A stretch of DNA of 64,000 nt from positions 5,071,001 through 5,135,000 of the forward strand of contig NZ_CP136336.1 in assembly GCF_032681285.1 (NCBI RefSeq). The letters are read 5' to 3'. This document shows positions 16,046 to 23,834 of the stretch, in pieces. The stretch is from Piscinibacter gummiphilus. GTDB taxonomy: Bacteria; Pseudomonadota; Gammaproteobacteria; Burkholderiales; Burkholderiaceae_C. Position 1 is the stretch's first letter. Each line of letters begins with the position of its first letter. A program made the translations under genes and the position numbers. The notes under the pieces were generated by a model that did no database searches, had not been told where the DNA came from, and saw only the letters and a list, made by a program, of their open reading frames with translations.

Positions 16046-16996
16046 TCATTTCTTGCGCTGCTGCCAGGCGATCAACTCGCCCACGAAGCCGCGGCGGAAG
16101 GCGATCACGCACACCACGAAGATCACGCCGATGATCACCGTGACCCACGAGCCCACGCGGTCGGCGAGGAAGTTCTGCAGCCCGATGATGGTGAAGGCGC
16201 CGATCACCGGGCCGGCGAAGGTGCCCAGGCCGCCGAGCAGCGTCATCAGGATCACCTCGCCCGAGAGCGACCAGTGCACGTCGGTCAGCGTGGCGAAGCC
16301 AAGCACCAGGGTCTTGAGCGAGCCAGCCAGGCCGGCGAGCGCGCTCGAGAGCACGAAGGCGAGCAGCTTGTAGCGGTCGACGTCGTAGCCGAGCGAGATG
16401 GCGCGCGGCTCGTTCTCGCGGATGGCCTTGAGCACCTGGCCGTAGGGCGAGTGCACGATGCGCAGGATACCGAGGAACACCGCCGCGAAGATCGCCAGCA
16501 CCAGGTAGTACATCGCGATGTCGCTGCCGAGCGGCAAGACACCGAAGAGCTTGCCGCGCGGCACGCCCTGCAGGCCGTCTTCACCGCCGGTGAAGGGCGC
16601 CTGCAGGCAGACGAAGTACACCATCTGCGCCATCGCGAGCGTGATCATCGCGAAGTAGATGCCCTGGCGGCGGATGGCAATCAGCCCCACCACCAGGCCG
16701 AGCAGCGCCGCGACCCCGACCCCGGCGATCAGGCCGAGTTCGGGCGTGAGGCCGGCCGAGCGCACCAGCCAGCCGGTGGCATACGCCGCCGAGCCGAGGA
16801 AACACGCGTGGCCGAACGACAAGAGGCCGGTGAAGCCGAGCAGCAGGTTGAAGGCGCAGGCAAAGATCGCGAAGCACAGCGCCTTCATCATGAAGACGGG
16901 ATACAGGCCGACGAAGGGCGCAATCGCGAGCAGCGCGAAGAGCACCGCCCATGCGATGCGCGCGTTGCGGGTCTGGGTGGTGGCTTGGAGGGCCAT
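16046..16996 (-). CDS. livM: Branched-chain amino acid-type ABC transporter permease (LivM)
   Basis: A 316-residue inner-membrane permease with about nine helices. Family hallmarks include FNLLLGFTGLLSFGHACFLG near residue 50 and the EAA-like coupling loop RAISLGYDVDRYKLLAFVLS near residue 205. It pairs with LivH, whose stop at 17000 is 3 bp before this start, and the two form the translocation pore of a HAAT-type importer. The substrate may be a branched-chain amino acid or another hydrophobic or aromatic compound; sequence alone does not decide. Confidence 0.93.
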   Translation of the reverse strand: MALQATTQTRNARIAWAVLFALLAIAPFVGLYPVFMMKALCFAIFACAFNLLLGFTGLLSFGHACFLGSAAYATGWLVRSAGLTPELGLIAGVGVAALLGLVVGLIAIRRQGIYFAMITLAMAQMVYFVCLQAPFTGGEDGLQGVPRGKLFGVLPLGSDIAMYYLVLAIFAAVFLGILRIVHSPYGQVLKAIRENEPRAISLGYDVDRYKLLAFVLSSALAGLAGSLKTLVLGFATLTDVHWSLSGEVILMTLLGGLGTFAGPVIGAFTIIGLQNFLADRVGSWVTVIIGVIFVVCVIAFRRGFVGELIAWQQRKK

Positions 16997-16999
16997 GCC

Positions 17000-17887
17000 T
17001 TATTTCTCCTTGCCGAAGAGGCCGGCGGGGCGAATCATCAGCACGATGGCCATGATCACGAAGACGACGATGTTCGAGGCCTCGGGGTAGAACACCTTCG
17101 TCAGGCCTTCGACCAGCCCGAGCGCGAGGCCGGTGAGGATGGAGCCGAGGATGGAGCCCATGCCGCCGATCACCACCACCGCGAAGACGACGATGATGAG
17201 GTTGGTGCCCATGAGCGGCGTGATCTGGATCACCGGCGCGGCCAGCACGCCGGCCAATGCGGCGAGGGCGGCACCGCCTGCGTAGGTGAACATCACCATC
17301 ATCGGCACGTTGATGCCGAAGGCCTGCACCAGCGCAGGGTTCTCGGTGCCGGCGCGCAGCTTGGCGCCGAGGCTCGTCTTCTCGATCAGCGCCCAGGTGC
17401 CCAGGCACACGATGAGCGAGGCCACGATGACCCACGCCCGGTAGTTGGGCAGCACCATGAAGCCGAGGTTGGTCGCCCCCTGCAGCGCCTCGGGCACCGA
17501 ATACGACTGGCCCGACACGCCGTACTGCTCGCGGAACACACCTTCGAAGATCAGCGAGATGCCGAAGGTGAGCAAGAGGCCGTAGATCGGATCGAGCTTG
17601 TAGAGGTGCTTGAGCAGCGTGCGCTCGATCACGAGGCCAAGCGCCCCCACCACCAGCGGCGCCACGATGAGCGCCATCCAGTAGTTGAGGCCGAACTTCT
17701 CGAGCGAGAACCAGGCCACGTAGGCACCGATCATGTACAGCGCGCCGTGCGCGAAGTTCACGATGCCCAGGAGGCCGAAGATCACCGCCAGGCCGAGGCT
17801 CAGCATGGCGTAGAACGAGCCGTTCACCAGGCCCAGCATCAGCTGGCCCATGAAGGCTTGTATGGGAATGCCGAAGATTTCAGTCAT
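17000..17887 (-). CDS. livH: Branched-chain amino acid-type ABC transporter permease (LivH)
   Basis: A 295-residue permease with about eight membrane helices. It has the LivH landmarks NGSFYAMLSLGLAVIFGLLG, VNFAHGALYMIGAYVAW and the coupling region LRAGTENPALVQAFGINV. It partners LivM (downstream, 3 bp) and the LivG/LivF ATPases encoded upstream. The operon order livG-livF-livK-livH-livM places the binding protein between ATPases and permeases. Confidence 0.93.
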   Translation of the reverse strand: MTEIFGIPIQAFMGQLMLGLVNGSFYAMLSLGLAVIFGLLGIVNFAHGALYMIGAYVAWFSLEKFGLNYWMALIVAPLVVGALGLVIERTLLKHLYKLDPIYGLLLTFGISLIFEGVFREQYGVSGQSYSVPEALQGATNLGFMVLPNYRAWVIVASLIVCLGTWALIEKTSLGAKLRAGTENPALVQAFGINVPMMVMFTYAGGAALAALAGVLAAPVIQITPLMGTNLIIVVFAVVVIGGMGSILGSILTGLALGLVEGLTKVFYPEASNIVVFVIMAIVLMIRPAGLFGKEK

Positions 17888-17940
17888 GGCGGTGTCTTGT
17901 TGGACGGCGGCGCAGGCTCAGCCCGCGCCGCGGGCAGCGC

Positions 17941-19149
17941 TTATTTCCAGAGAGCACACTTGGATTCGGCCTTGGTGGTCCAGGCCTCTTCACCCTTGAA
18001 GGTCTGCGCCACCTTGTAGTAGTCCCATGGCTCGGTCGACTCCTTGGGCGTCTTCACCTGCATCAGGTACATGTCGTGCACCATGCGGCCGTCGTCACGG
18101 ATGAAACCGCCCTTGGCGAAGATGTCGTTGACCTTGGTCTTCTTCATCTGGGCCAGCACCTTGTCGGCATCGTCGCTGCCGGTGGCCTTGACGGCGTTCA
18201 GGTAGTTGAGCGCGGCCGAGTAGTCGCCGGCCTGGATGGACGAGGGCATGCGCTTGATCTTCTCGAAGAACTTGCGGCTCCACGCGCGCGTCTCGGGGTC
18301 GCGGTTCCAGTACCAGCTGTCGGTGAGGTACATGCCTTGCGTGGCGTTGAGGCCCAGCGAGTGCACGTCGTTGATGAACATCAGCAGGCCGGCGAGCTTC
18401 ATCGTCTTGGTGATGCCGAACTCGTTGGCCGCCTTGATGCTGTTGATGGTGTCGCCACCGGCGTTGGCGAGGCCGAGGATCTGCGCCTTGCTCGACTGCG
18501 CCTGCAGCAGGAAGGACGAAAAATCGCTCGCCGACAGCGGGTGCTTCACCGAGCCCACGATATTGCCGCCCGCGGCCTTGACCACGGCCGAGGTGTCGTT
18601 CATCAGCTGAGCGCCGAAGGCGTAGTCGGCCTGCAGGAAGTACCAGCTCTTGCCGCCCGCCTTCACGACCGCGTTGCCGGTGCCCTTGGCGAGCGCCACG
18701 GTGTCGTAGGCCCAGTGCACGGTGTAGGGGTTGCACTGCTCGTTGGTCAGAGCCGAGGTAGCCGCACCGACCGAGATGAACACCTTCTTCTTCTCGGCCG
18801 CCACCTTCGCCATCGCGAGGCTGGTGCCGGAGTTGGTGCCGCCGATCAGCATGTCGAGCCCGTTGGTGTCGAACCACTCGCGCGCCTTGGCGGCGGCGAT
18901 GTCGGGCTTGTTCTGGTGGTCGGCCGAGACGAGCTCGATGGTCTTGCCATTGATCTTGCCGCCCGCGTCGGCGATGGCCATCTTGATGGCTTCGACGCCA
19001 GCCGGGCCGTCGATGTCGGAGTACAGGCCCGACATGTCGGTGATGATGCCGATCTTGATCACGTCGCCCGAGATCTGGGCCTGGGCGGGAAGAAGCGCGC
19101 TGGTGCACGCGATGGCGGCTGCTGCGGCGATGTTCTTGAGTTTCATCAT
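17941..19149 (-). CDS. livK: Periplasmic substrate-binding protein of the Liv-type ABC transporter
   Basis: The 402-residue precursor has signal peptide ending LLPAQAQ, then the type I periplasmic binding fold starting IKIGIITDMSGLYSDIDGP. Further motifs are VSADHQNKPDIAAAKAREW and DYAFGAQLMNDTSAVVKAAGG. Several related proteins with the NEQCNPYTVHW region bind aromatic or other non-standard ligands rather than leucine, so the substrate stays open. Two adjacent ATGs (19149, 19146) are both possible. It lies 40 bp downstream of livF, consistent with one transcript. Confidence 0.92.
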   Translation of the reverse strand: MMKLKNIAAAAAIACTSALLPAQAQISGDVIKIGIITDMSGLYSDIDGPAGVEAIKMAIADAGGKINGKTIELVSADHQNKPDIAAAKAREWFDTNGLDMLIGGTNSGTSLAMAKVAAEKKKVFISVGAATSALTNEQCNPYTVHWAYDTVALAKGTGNAVVKAGGKSWYFLQADYAFGAQLMNDTSAVVKAAGGNIVGSVKHPLSASDFSSFLLQAQSSKAQILGLANAGGDTINSIKAANEFGITKTMKLAGLLMFINDVHSLGLNATQGMYLTDSWYWNRDPETRAWSRKFFEKIKRMPSSIQAGDYSAALNYLNAVKATGSDDADKVLAQMKKTKVNDIFAKGGFIRDDGRMVHDMYLMQVKTPKESTEPWDYYKVAQTFKGEEAWTTKAESKCALWK

Positions 19150-19189
19150 GGTGTGTTTCTCCTGGTGGTGGTGAGAGAACGAGCAGGTA

Positions 19190-19894
19190 TCAGACGCCCA
19201 GGTACTCGTGGAGCTGGGCCATGCGGTCAGGCAGTTGCGCTTGGGTGAACTCTTGGATGATCCGGCCGTGCTCCATGACGAGGAAGCGGTCGGCCAGCGG
19301 TGCGGCGAAGCGGAAGTTCTGCTCCACCATCACGATGGTGTAGCCCTGCTTGCGCAAGGCCACCACCATCTCGGCGAGCTTCTGCACGATGACGGGTGCG
19401 AGGCCTTCCGAGATTTCGTCGAGCAGAAGCAGCTTGGCGCCGGTGCGCAGGATGCGCGCGACGGCCAGCATCTGCTGCTCGCCGCCTGAGAGGCGCGTGC
19501 CCTGGCTGTTGGCGCGCTCCTTCAGGTTGGGAAACATGTCGTAGATCTGGGCGATGCTCATGCCGCCTTCGGCTTGCTTGGGCGGCAGCATCAGGTTCTC
19601 TTCGCACGAGAGCGTGGAGAAGATGCCGCGCTCTTCGGGGCAATAGCCGAGGCCCATGCGGGCGATGCGGTGCGTGGGCAGCGAGATGGCCTCGGTGCCG
19701 CGTACCTTGATGCTGCCCTTGCGCGAGCCGATGAGGCCCATGATGGCGCGCAGGGTGCTGGTGCGGCCGGCGCCGTTGCGGCCGAGGAGCGTCACGACCT
19801 CGCCTTCGTCGACGTGGAAGTTCACGCCGTGCAGGACGTGGCTTTCGCCGTACCAGCCTTGGAGTTCTTTGACTTCTAGAAACCTGGTGCCCAT
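19190..19894 (-). CDS. livF: Liv-type ABC transporter ATP-binding protein (LivF) with Arg in Walker A
   Basis: The 234-residue ATPase has all LivF landmarks: signature LSGGEQQMLAVARIL, Walker B LLLLDEISEGLAP and switch His-equivalent region MVEQNFRFA. Its Walker A reads GRNGAGRTST, so Arg replaces the nearly invariant Lys that contacts the nucleotide phosphates. The glutamate after Walker B Asp is present. Arg might still support ATP binding, or hydrolysis may depend mainly on the LivG site. It is separated from livG by a 306-bp gap holding two structured repeats. Confidence 0.92.
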   Translation of the reverse strand: MGTRFLEVKELQGWYGESHVLHGVNFHVDEGEVVTLLGRNGAGRTSTLRAIMGLIGSRKGSIKVRGTEAISLPTHRIARMGLGYCPEERGIFSTLSCEENLMLPPKQAEGGMSIAQIYDMFPNLKERANSQGTRLSGGEQQMLAVARILRTGAKLLLLDEISEGLAPVIVQKLAEMVVALRKQGYTIVMVEQNFRFAAPLADRFLVMEHGRIIQEFTQAQLPDRMAQLHEYLGV

Positions 19895-19925
19895 TTCAGT
19901 GTTTCCTTTGCTTGGAGTGGGGCGA

Positions 19926-20029
19926 GCTCGCTGCGACAGGGCGCCGTGTTCCGCTCATGTCCCCCGAGTCGGGCTGCGCCCGCCTCTCCTCCTTTACTTC
20001 GCTCCACACGGCGCCCTGTCGCAGCGAGC
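19926..20029 (+). repeat. Structured palindromic repeat, copy 1
   Basis: A perfect 24-bp inverted repeat brackets a 56-nt core: arm 19926-19949 (starting GCTCGCTGCGACAGGG) with 20006-20029. The core begins TCCGCTCATGTCCCCC, contains an inner stem CGGGC-TGC-GCCCG, and ends CTCCTCCTTTACTTCGCT. The same core occurs inverted in copy 2, but the outer arms differ in sequence while remaining perfectly self-complementary. As RNA or single-stranded DNA it would form a long cruciform-like hairpin. Confidence 0.85.
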
Positions 20030-20078
20030 CAGCCACCCTGGAGGCACGCCGACAACTTGGTATGCCACCGCTGGTGCT

Positions 20079-20180
20079 GGCCGAGGCCACCGGGTGACCG
20101 GCGCAGCGAAGTAAAGGAGGAGGCCAGGCGCAGCCTGGCCGGGGGACATGAGCGGAGCCGGTCACCCGGTGGCCTCGGCC
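20079..20180 (-). repeat. Structured palindromic repeat, copy 2 (inverted)
   Basis: A perfect 24-bp inverted repeat at 20079-20102 and 20157-20180 (arm contains GAGGCCACCGGGTGACCGGC) encloses a 54-nt core. The reverse complement of the core matches copy 1 closely: TCCGCTCATGTCCCCC, then an inner stem GCCAGGC-TGC-GCCTGGC, then CTCCTCCTTTACTTCGCT. Relative to copy 1 the inner stem carries a G:C to A:T compensatory pair and about three more pairs. The outer arms match copy 1 at only about half their positions, yet both still pair fully. It lies 20 bp downstream of the livG stop. Confidence 0.85.
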
Positions 20181-20200
20181 CGCGCAGCAATGGGCAAGCA

Positions 20201-20974
20201 TCAATGCGCCCCCTTCAACTCAACGCTGGCACTGCCCATATAGGCCTCGATCACCGCCGGGTTCTTCGACACCTCCGCATACGGCCCTTCGGCGAGCGTG
20301 GCGCCTCGCTGCAGGACGGTGATGGTGTCGGCGATGCTGGCCACCACGCTCATGTTGTGCTCCACCATCAGGATGGTGCGATTCGCCGAGACCTTCTTGA
20401 TGAGCGAGCGGATGCGGTCCACGTCTTCCAGGCCCATGCCCTGCGTGGGCTCGTCGAGCAGCATCAACTCGGGCTCCATCGCGAGCGTGGTGGCGATCTC
20501 GAGCGCACGCTTGCGGCCGTAGCTCAGTTCCACCGTGGTGTTGTCGGCGTAGCTTTCGAGGTCGACCTGGCGCAGCAACTCGAGCGCACGCTCGTTGAGC
20601 GTGTGCAGCGAACGCTCGGGCTTCCAGAAGTGGAACGAGGTGCCAAGCTTGCGCTGCAGCGCCACGCGCACGTTCTCCAGCACGGTGAGGTGGGGGAACA
20701 CCGCCGAAATCTGGAACGAGCGAATGATCCCGCGGCGCGCGATGTGAGCCGGCGCCTCGCCGGTGATGTCTTTGCCGTTGAAGACGATCTGACCCGAGGT
20801 GGGGGTGATGAAGTGCGTGAGCAGGTTGAAGCAGGTGGTCTTGCCGGCGCCGTTCGGCCCGATCAGCGCGTGGATGTGACCGCGCTTGACCTTCAGGTCG
20901 ACCTGGTTGACCGCGACGAAGCCCTTGAACTCCTTGGTGAGCTTGCGCGTTTCGAGAATGATGTCGTCGCTCAT
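20201..20974 (-). CDS. livG: Liv-type ABC transporter ATP-binding protein (LivG)
   Basis: A 257-residue ATPase with canonical Walker A GPNGAGKTTCFN, Q-loop region IRSFQISAVFPHLTV, signature ELSYGRKRALEIA, Walker B LMLLDEPTQGMG and the H-loop MVEHNMSVV. The SYGRKR signature variant is usual for LivG. It should form a heterodimer with LivF. It is the first transporter gene after iclR (22-bp gap), so the operon probably reads from the iclR promoter region. Confidence 0.94.
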   Translation of the reverse strand: MSDDIILETRKLTKEFKGFVAVNQVDLKVKRGHIHALIGPNGAGKTTCFNLLTHFITPTSGQIVFNGKDITGEAPAHIARRGIIRSFQISAVFPHLTVLENVRVALQRKLGTSFHFWKPERSLHTLNERALELLRQVDLESYADNTTVELSYGRKRALEIATTLAMEPELMLLDEPTQGMGLEDVDRIRSLIKKVSANRTILMVEHNMSVVASIADTITVLQRGATLAEGPYAEVSKNPAVIEAYMGSASVELKGAH

Positions 20975-20996
20975 GTGTCCGCTCGTGTGTCGTCGT

Positions 20997-21806
20997 TCAT
21001 TTGGAGCTTTGTGAGGGCGAGGCGCCCAGCCGCTCGGAGAGCCGGCGGGCGAGGTCGATCACGGTGTCGCGCTGCTGGGCGACGAAGCGAGCCTTGAGCC
21101 CCGCTTTCTGCATGCACACGCCTAGGCCGGCCACCACTTCGCCGGACGCGCCGCGCACCGCGGCGGCCAGGCAGTAGACGCCCTGGCGCACGCTTTCGTC
21201 GTCGATGCTGTAGCCGCGCTCGCGCGTCTCGGCGAGTTCCTGCAGCAAATCACTGCGGCGCATCGCCGGCAGGTTCATGTAGGCCGGCAGGCGCGCCGCC
21301 GGGTAGAGCCGCCGGACCCAGGTTTCGTCGTGGAAGGCCAGCATGGCGCGGCCGGTGGCAGCCCGGTGGGCGGGCAGGCGCATGCCCACGCTGAAGGCCA
21401 TGCCGAGCGGGCGCATGCCGTTACGCACACCGACATAGACGACGTCGGTGCCATCGAGCACCGAGAGGATGAGCGTCTCTTGCGGCACGGTGCCGAGGCT
21501 CGCCCAGAGCCGCTCGAACTCCTGGGCGGGCGTGGTCTGTTCGGCAAAGGCATGGGCCAGGCCCATCACGCGCGGGCCGATGTAGAACGTGCCGTCGTCC
21601 TGGCGGCGCAGGTACCCGAGCGCCACCAGGGTGTTGCACAAGCCGTGCACACTGCTCTTGGGCAGCGCGAGGCTGGCCGAGAGCTTGGCCAGGCTCATGG
21701 CACCCCGCTCCTTTTCCAGCAGGTCGAGCAAGGCCATGGCACGCGCCACGGCCGGCACGAGGGCGGGCTTGGTGGTGGAAGGTGCAGTGGCCACGGCGAG
21801 TTGCAT
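20997..21806 (-). CDS. IclR-family transcriptional regulator
   Basis: A 269-residue regulator. The N-terminal winged helix spans residues ~17-75 (VARAMALLDLLEKERGAMSL, LPKSSVHGLCNTLVALGYL). The IclR effector domain follows, with GMRLPAHRAATGRAMLAFHD and GYSIDDESVRQGVYCLAAAV. IclR proteins sense small metabolites and usually control an adjacent catabolic or transport operon, here livGFKHM on the same strand. The ATG at 21806 is preferred; an in-frame TTG at 21824 is the alternative. Two tandem palindromes upstream are likely autoregulatory sites. Confidence 0.9.
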   Translation of the reverse strand: MQLAVATAPSTTKPALVPAVARAMALLDLLEKERGAMSLAKLSASLALPKSSVHGLCNTLVALGYLRRQDDGTFYIGPRVMGLAHAFAEQTTPAQEFERLWASLGTVPQETLILSVLDGTDVVYVGVRNGMRPLGMAFSVGMRLPAHRAATGRAMLAFHDETWVRRLYPAARLPAYMNLPAMRRSDLLQELAETRERGYSIDDESVRQGVYCLAAAVRGASGEVVAGLGVCMQKAGLKARFVAQQRDTVIDLARRLSERLGASPSQSSK

Positions 21807-21873
21807 GCGATGAAGAGAAGGCAAAACCCCCGCTTGGATCAGGGTGGGCGCTCGGCGGCGCCTTGGGCGTATC

Positions 21874-21908
21874 GTTCAATCCATTGAACGCTGTTCAATG
21901 GCCTGAAC
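21874..21908. promoter_or_regulatory. Tandem 16-bp palindromes upstream of iclR (likely operators)
   Basis: The first site, 21874-21889, is GTTCAAT-CC-ATTGAAC, a perfect inverted repeat. The second, 21893-21908, is GTTCA-ATGGCC-TGAAC, with the same half-site ends, 3 bp further on. They lie 68-102 bp upstream of the iclR ATG. On the minus strand, TTGAAC elements within them could act as a -35 with GATACG-like -10 bases downstream, so binding would occlude the promoter. This is a classic arrangement for an autoregulated IclR operon; binding is inferred. Confidence 0.65.
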
Positions 21909-22040
21909 CATCGGGAGCCGAGTCTAAGAGTGGAGCGTGGCGGTGCAACATGCGCCAAACCCGCGCTAGGGAAAGTACGAACAGGGTTTGCGTCTTGGCA
22001 CTTTTGCGTAAGCCCCATGTCTGAGCGGGGCGCCCGGACG

Positions 22041-22054
22041 TTCAAAAATTTGAA
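22041..22054. promoter_or_regulatory. AT-rich palindrome upstream of the cytochrome b561 gene
   Basis: TTCAAA-AA-TTTGAA forms a 14-bp inverted repeat 57 bp upstream of the cytochrome b561 start, followed by GGTTCACAAC. Its TTCA/TGAA ends resemble the half-sites of the iclR palindromes 135 bp away. It may therefore be a weaker site for the same regulator or an operator for the cytochrome-YceI genes. Confidence 0.4.
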
Positions 22055-22110
22055 GGTTCACAACAAGGTCGATGAACGGCTTTGAACGCCGCCCCCGTAG
22101 AGTGCCGGTC

Positions 22111-22650
22111 ATGAACACACCCACCCCAACCCGCTACAGCGCCGTCGCCATCGCGTTCCACTGGGTCCTGGCGCTGGCGATCGTCGGCGCGTTTGGCATG
22201 GGCGTGTACATGAGCGACCTACCGTTCTCCCCGCAGCGGCTCAAGTACTACAACTGGCACAAGTGGGCGGGGGTGACGATCCTGGCCCTCTCGGCACTGC
22301 GCCTCCTGTGGCGACTGACGCACCGGCCGCCGGCCGACCTGCCGGCGCCGGCCTGGCAGAAGCTCGCCGCCCATGCCACGCATTGGGCGCTGTATGCGCT
22401 CTTCTTCGCGGTGCCGCTGGTGGGCTGGGCCTACAGCTCGGCCGCGGGCTTCCCCATCGTGTGGTTCGGCGTCGTGCCGCTGCCCGACTTCGTATCGCCC
22501 GACAAGGCGCTGGCCGAAGCCATCAAGCCCTGGCACGGACGGCTGGCCTGGTTGCTCGCGGTGCTGGTGCTGATGCACGTGGCCGCGGCGTTCAAGCACC
22601 ACTTCATCGACCGCGACGGGCTCATCGGCCGCATGTCGCTGCGCAGTTGA
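22111..22650 (+). CDS. Cytochrome b561 (CybB-type) membrane protein
   Basis: A 179-residue four-helix membrane haemoprotein. Haem-ligand histidines are in AIAFHWVLALAIVGAFGMG (helix 1), YYNWHKWAGVTILAL (helix 2) and the later WHGRLAWLLAVLVLMHVAAAFKHH. Family members oxidise quinol and pass electrons to periplasmic acceptors or superoxide. It is followed 25 bp later by a YceI gene, a recurrent partnership. The ATG at 22111 is chosen because the preceding in-frame codons encode a non-conserved basic stretch. Confidence 0.9.
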   Translation: MNTPTPTRYSAVAIAFHWVLALAIVGAFGMGVYMSDLPFSPQRLKYYNWHKWAGVTILALSALRLLWRLTHRPPADLPAPAWQKLAAHATHWALYALFFAVPLVGWAYSSAAGFPIVWFGVVPLPDFVSPDKALAEAIKPWHGRLAWLLAVLVLMHVAAAFKHHFIDRDGLIGRMSLRS

Positions 22651-22675
22651 ACCCGCGGTGAAAGGACCGCCTCCC

Positions 22676-23233
22676 ATGAAAAAACTCTTCGTCTCCGTGG
22701 CGCTCGCCACCCTCGCCCTCGGCGCTGCGGCCCAGCAGAAGCTCGTGCCGGCCCAGAGCGAGATCGCCTTCACCAGCAAGCAGATGGGCGTGCCCGTCGA
22801 CGGCAAGTTCAAGAAGTTCGACGCCCAGGTGGCCTTCGACCCCAAGAAGCCCGAGACCGCCAAGATCGCCTTCACCGTCGACCTCGCGAGCGTGAGCTTC
22901 GGGTCGAGCGAAACCGAGAGCGAAGTCGCCAAGCCCGACTGGTTCAACACCAAGGCCTTCCCGCAGGCCACCTTCCAGTCGACCACGGTCAAGGCCACCG
23001 GCCCCGGCAAATACGAAGTGGCCGGCAAGCTCACGATCAAGGGCGCCAGTCAGAACATCGTCGTGCCGGTGGCGCTCGCGCAGGCGGGCGGCACCACCAC
23101 CGCCACCGGCGGCTTCGTGCTCAAGCGCCTCGATTTCCGAATCGGCGACGGCGACTGGAAAGACACCTCGATGGTCGCCAACGAAGTGAACGTGAAGCTC
23201 AAGTTCGCGCTGACGGGCGTTGCGCCCCTCTGA
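22676..23233 (+). CDS. YceI-family periplasmic lipid-binding-like protein (1)
   Basis: The 185-residue precursor has signal peptide MKKLFVSVALATLALGAAAQ and a lipocalin-like YceI barrel: AQSEIAFTSKQMGVPVDGKF, then LTIKGASQNIVVPV and VNVKLKFALTG at the end. Relatives bind polyisoprenoids. This copy lacks the Cys pair found in the other two YceI proteins of the window and has a shorter, different central region. It forms an apparent operon with cytochrome b561 upstream and a second YceI gene 31 bp downstream. Confidence 0.92.
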   Translation: MKKLFVSVALATLALGAAAQQKLVPAQSEIAFTSKQMGVPVDGKFKKFDAQVAFDPKKPETAKIAFTVDLASVSFGSSETESEVAKPDWFNTKAFPQATFQSTTVKATGPGKYEVAGKLTIKGASQNIVVPVALAQAGGTTTATGGFVLKRLDFRIGDGDWKDTSMVANEVNVKLKFALTGVAPL

Positions 23234-23264
23234 TCCCCAACCCCTCCCAACAGGAAGCCCTCCC

Positions 23265-23831
23265 ATGATGAAGAAGACCCTGCTCGTTTCCGCCCTGCTC
23301 GCCGTTGCCGGCATGGCCCAGGCCGAGACCGCCACCTACGCGATCGACCCCTCGCACACCTTCGTGACCTTCGAGGCCAAGCACTTCGGCACCAGCACCA
23401 TCCGCGGCCGCTTCGACAAGAAGGAAGGCAGCGTGTCGCTCGAGAAGGGCAAGAGCGGCAAGGCCGAGATCACCATCGACACGACCTCGGTGAGCACCGG
23501 CGTGGGCCCGCTCGACGGCCACCTGAAGAGCAAGGATTTCTTCAACGCCGCCGAGCACCCGACCGCCAAGTTCGTGGGCGACAAGTTCAGCTTCAACGGC
23601 GACAAGGTCACGACCGTCGCCGGCACGCTGACCTTCCTCGGCAAGACCCAGCCGGTCACGCTCACCGCCACCAACTTCAACTGCTACACGAGCCCGATGC
23701 TCAAGCGCGAGGTGTGCGGCGGCGACTTCGAGACGACGATCCAGCGCACGCAGTTCGGCAACAACTACGGCGTGCCGGGCATTCCCGACAGCATCAAGCT
23801 CTTGATTCAGGTCGAAGCGGTAAAGCAATAA
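23265..23831 (+). CDS. YceI-family periplasmic protein (2)
   Basis: The 188-residue precursor has signal peptide ending GMAQAE. The barrel has YAIDPSHTFVTFEAKHFGTS, IRGRFDKKEGSVSLEKGKSG and the terminal IKLLIQVEAVKQ. The segment FNCYTSPMLKREVCGGDFE carries two cysteines that could form a disulfide; the third YceI protein has them at equivalent places. The ATG at 23265 has an AGGAAG site. It likely binds an isoprenoid such as a quinone precursor, by family. Confidence 0.93.
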   Translation: MMKKTLLVSALLAVAGMAQAETATYAIDPSHTFVTFEAKHFGTSTIRGRFDKKEGSVSLEKGKSGKAEITIDTTSVSTGVGPLDGHLKSKDFFNAAEHPTAKFVGDKFSFNGDKVTTVAGTLTFLGKTQPVTLTATNFNCYTSPMLKREVCGGDFETTIQRTQFGNNYGVPGIPDSIKLLIQVEAVKQ

Positions 23832-23834
23832 GGC

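Larger units (their letters stand above)
19895..20200. other. 306-bp livG-livF intercistronic gap filled by two repeats
   Basis: No credible gene lies here. All open frames through it are arginine-, proline- and serine-rich and follow the repeat symmetry. Nearly the whole interval is occupied by two hairpin-forming repeats in opposite orientation (19926-20029 and 20079-20180) separated by 49 bp. The livF ribosome-binding region (AAAGGAAACACTG on the minus strand) occupies the left end. Every other gap in this operon is 3-54 bp, so this is an insertion or a dedicated regulatory spacer. Confidence 0.8.

Noticed and set aside
16274..18019. Open frame of more than 580 codons opposite livM and livH
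   Set aside because: It is a His/Glu/Arg-rich antisense shadow of two well-defined permease genes.
19895..20204. Possible small genes in the livG-livF gap
   Set aside because: The open frames follow the inverted repeats and run on both strands with the same composition. None has a ribosome-binding site and a plausible protein.
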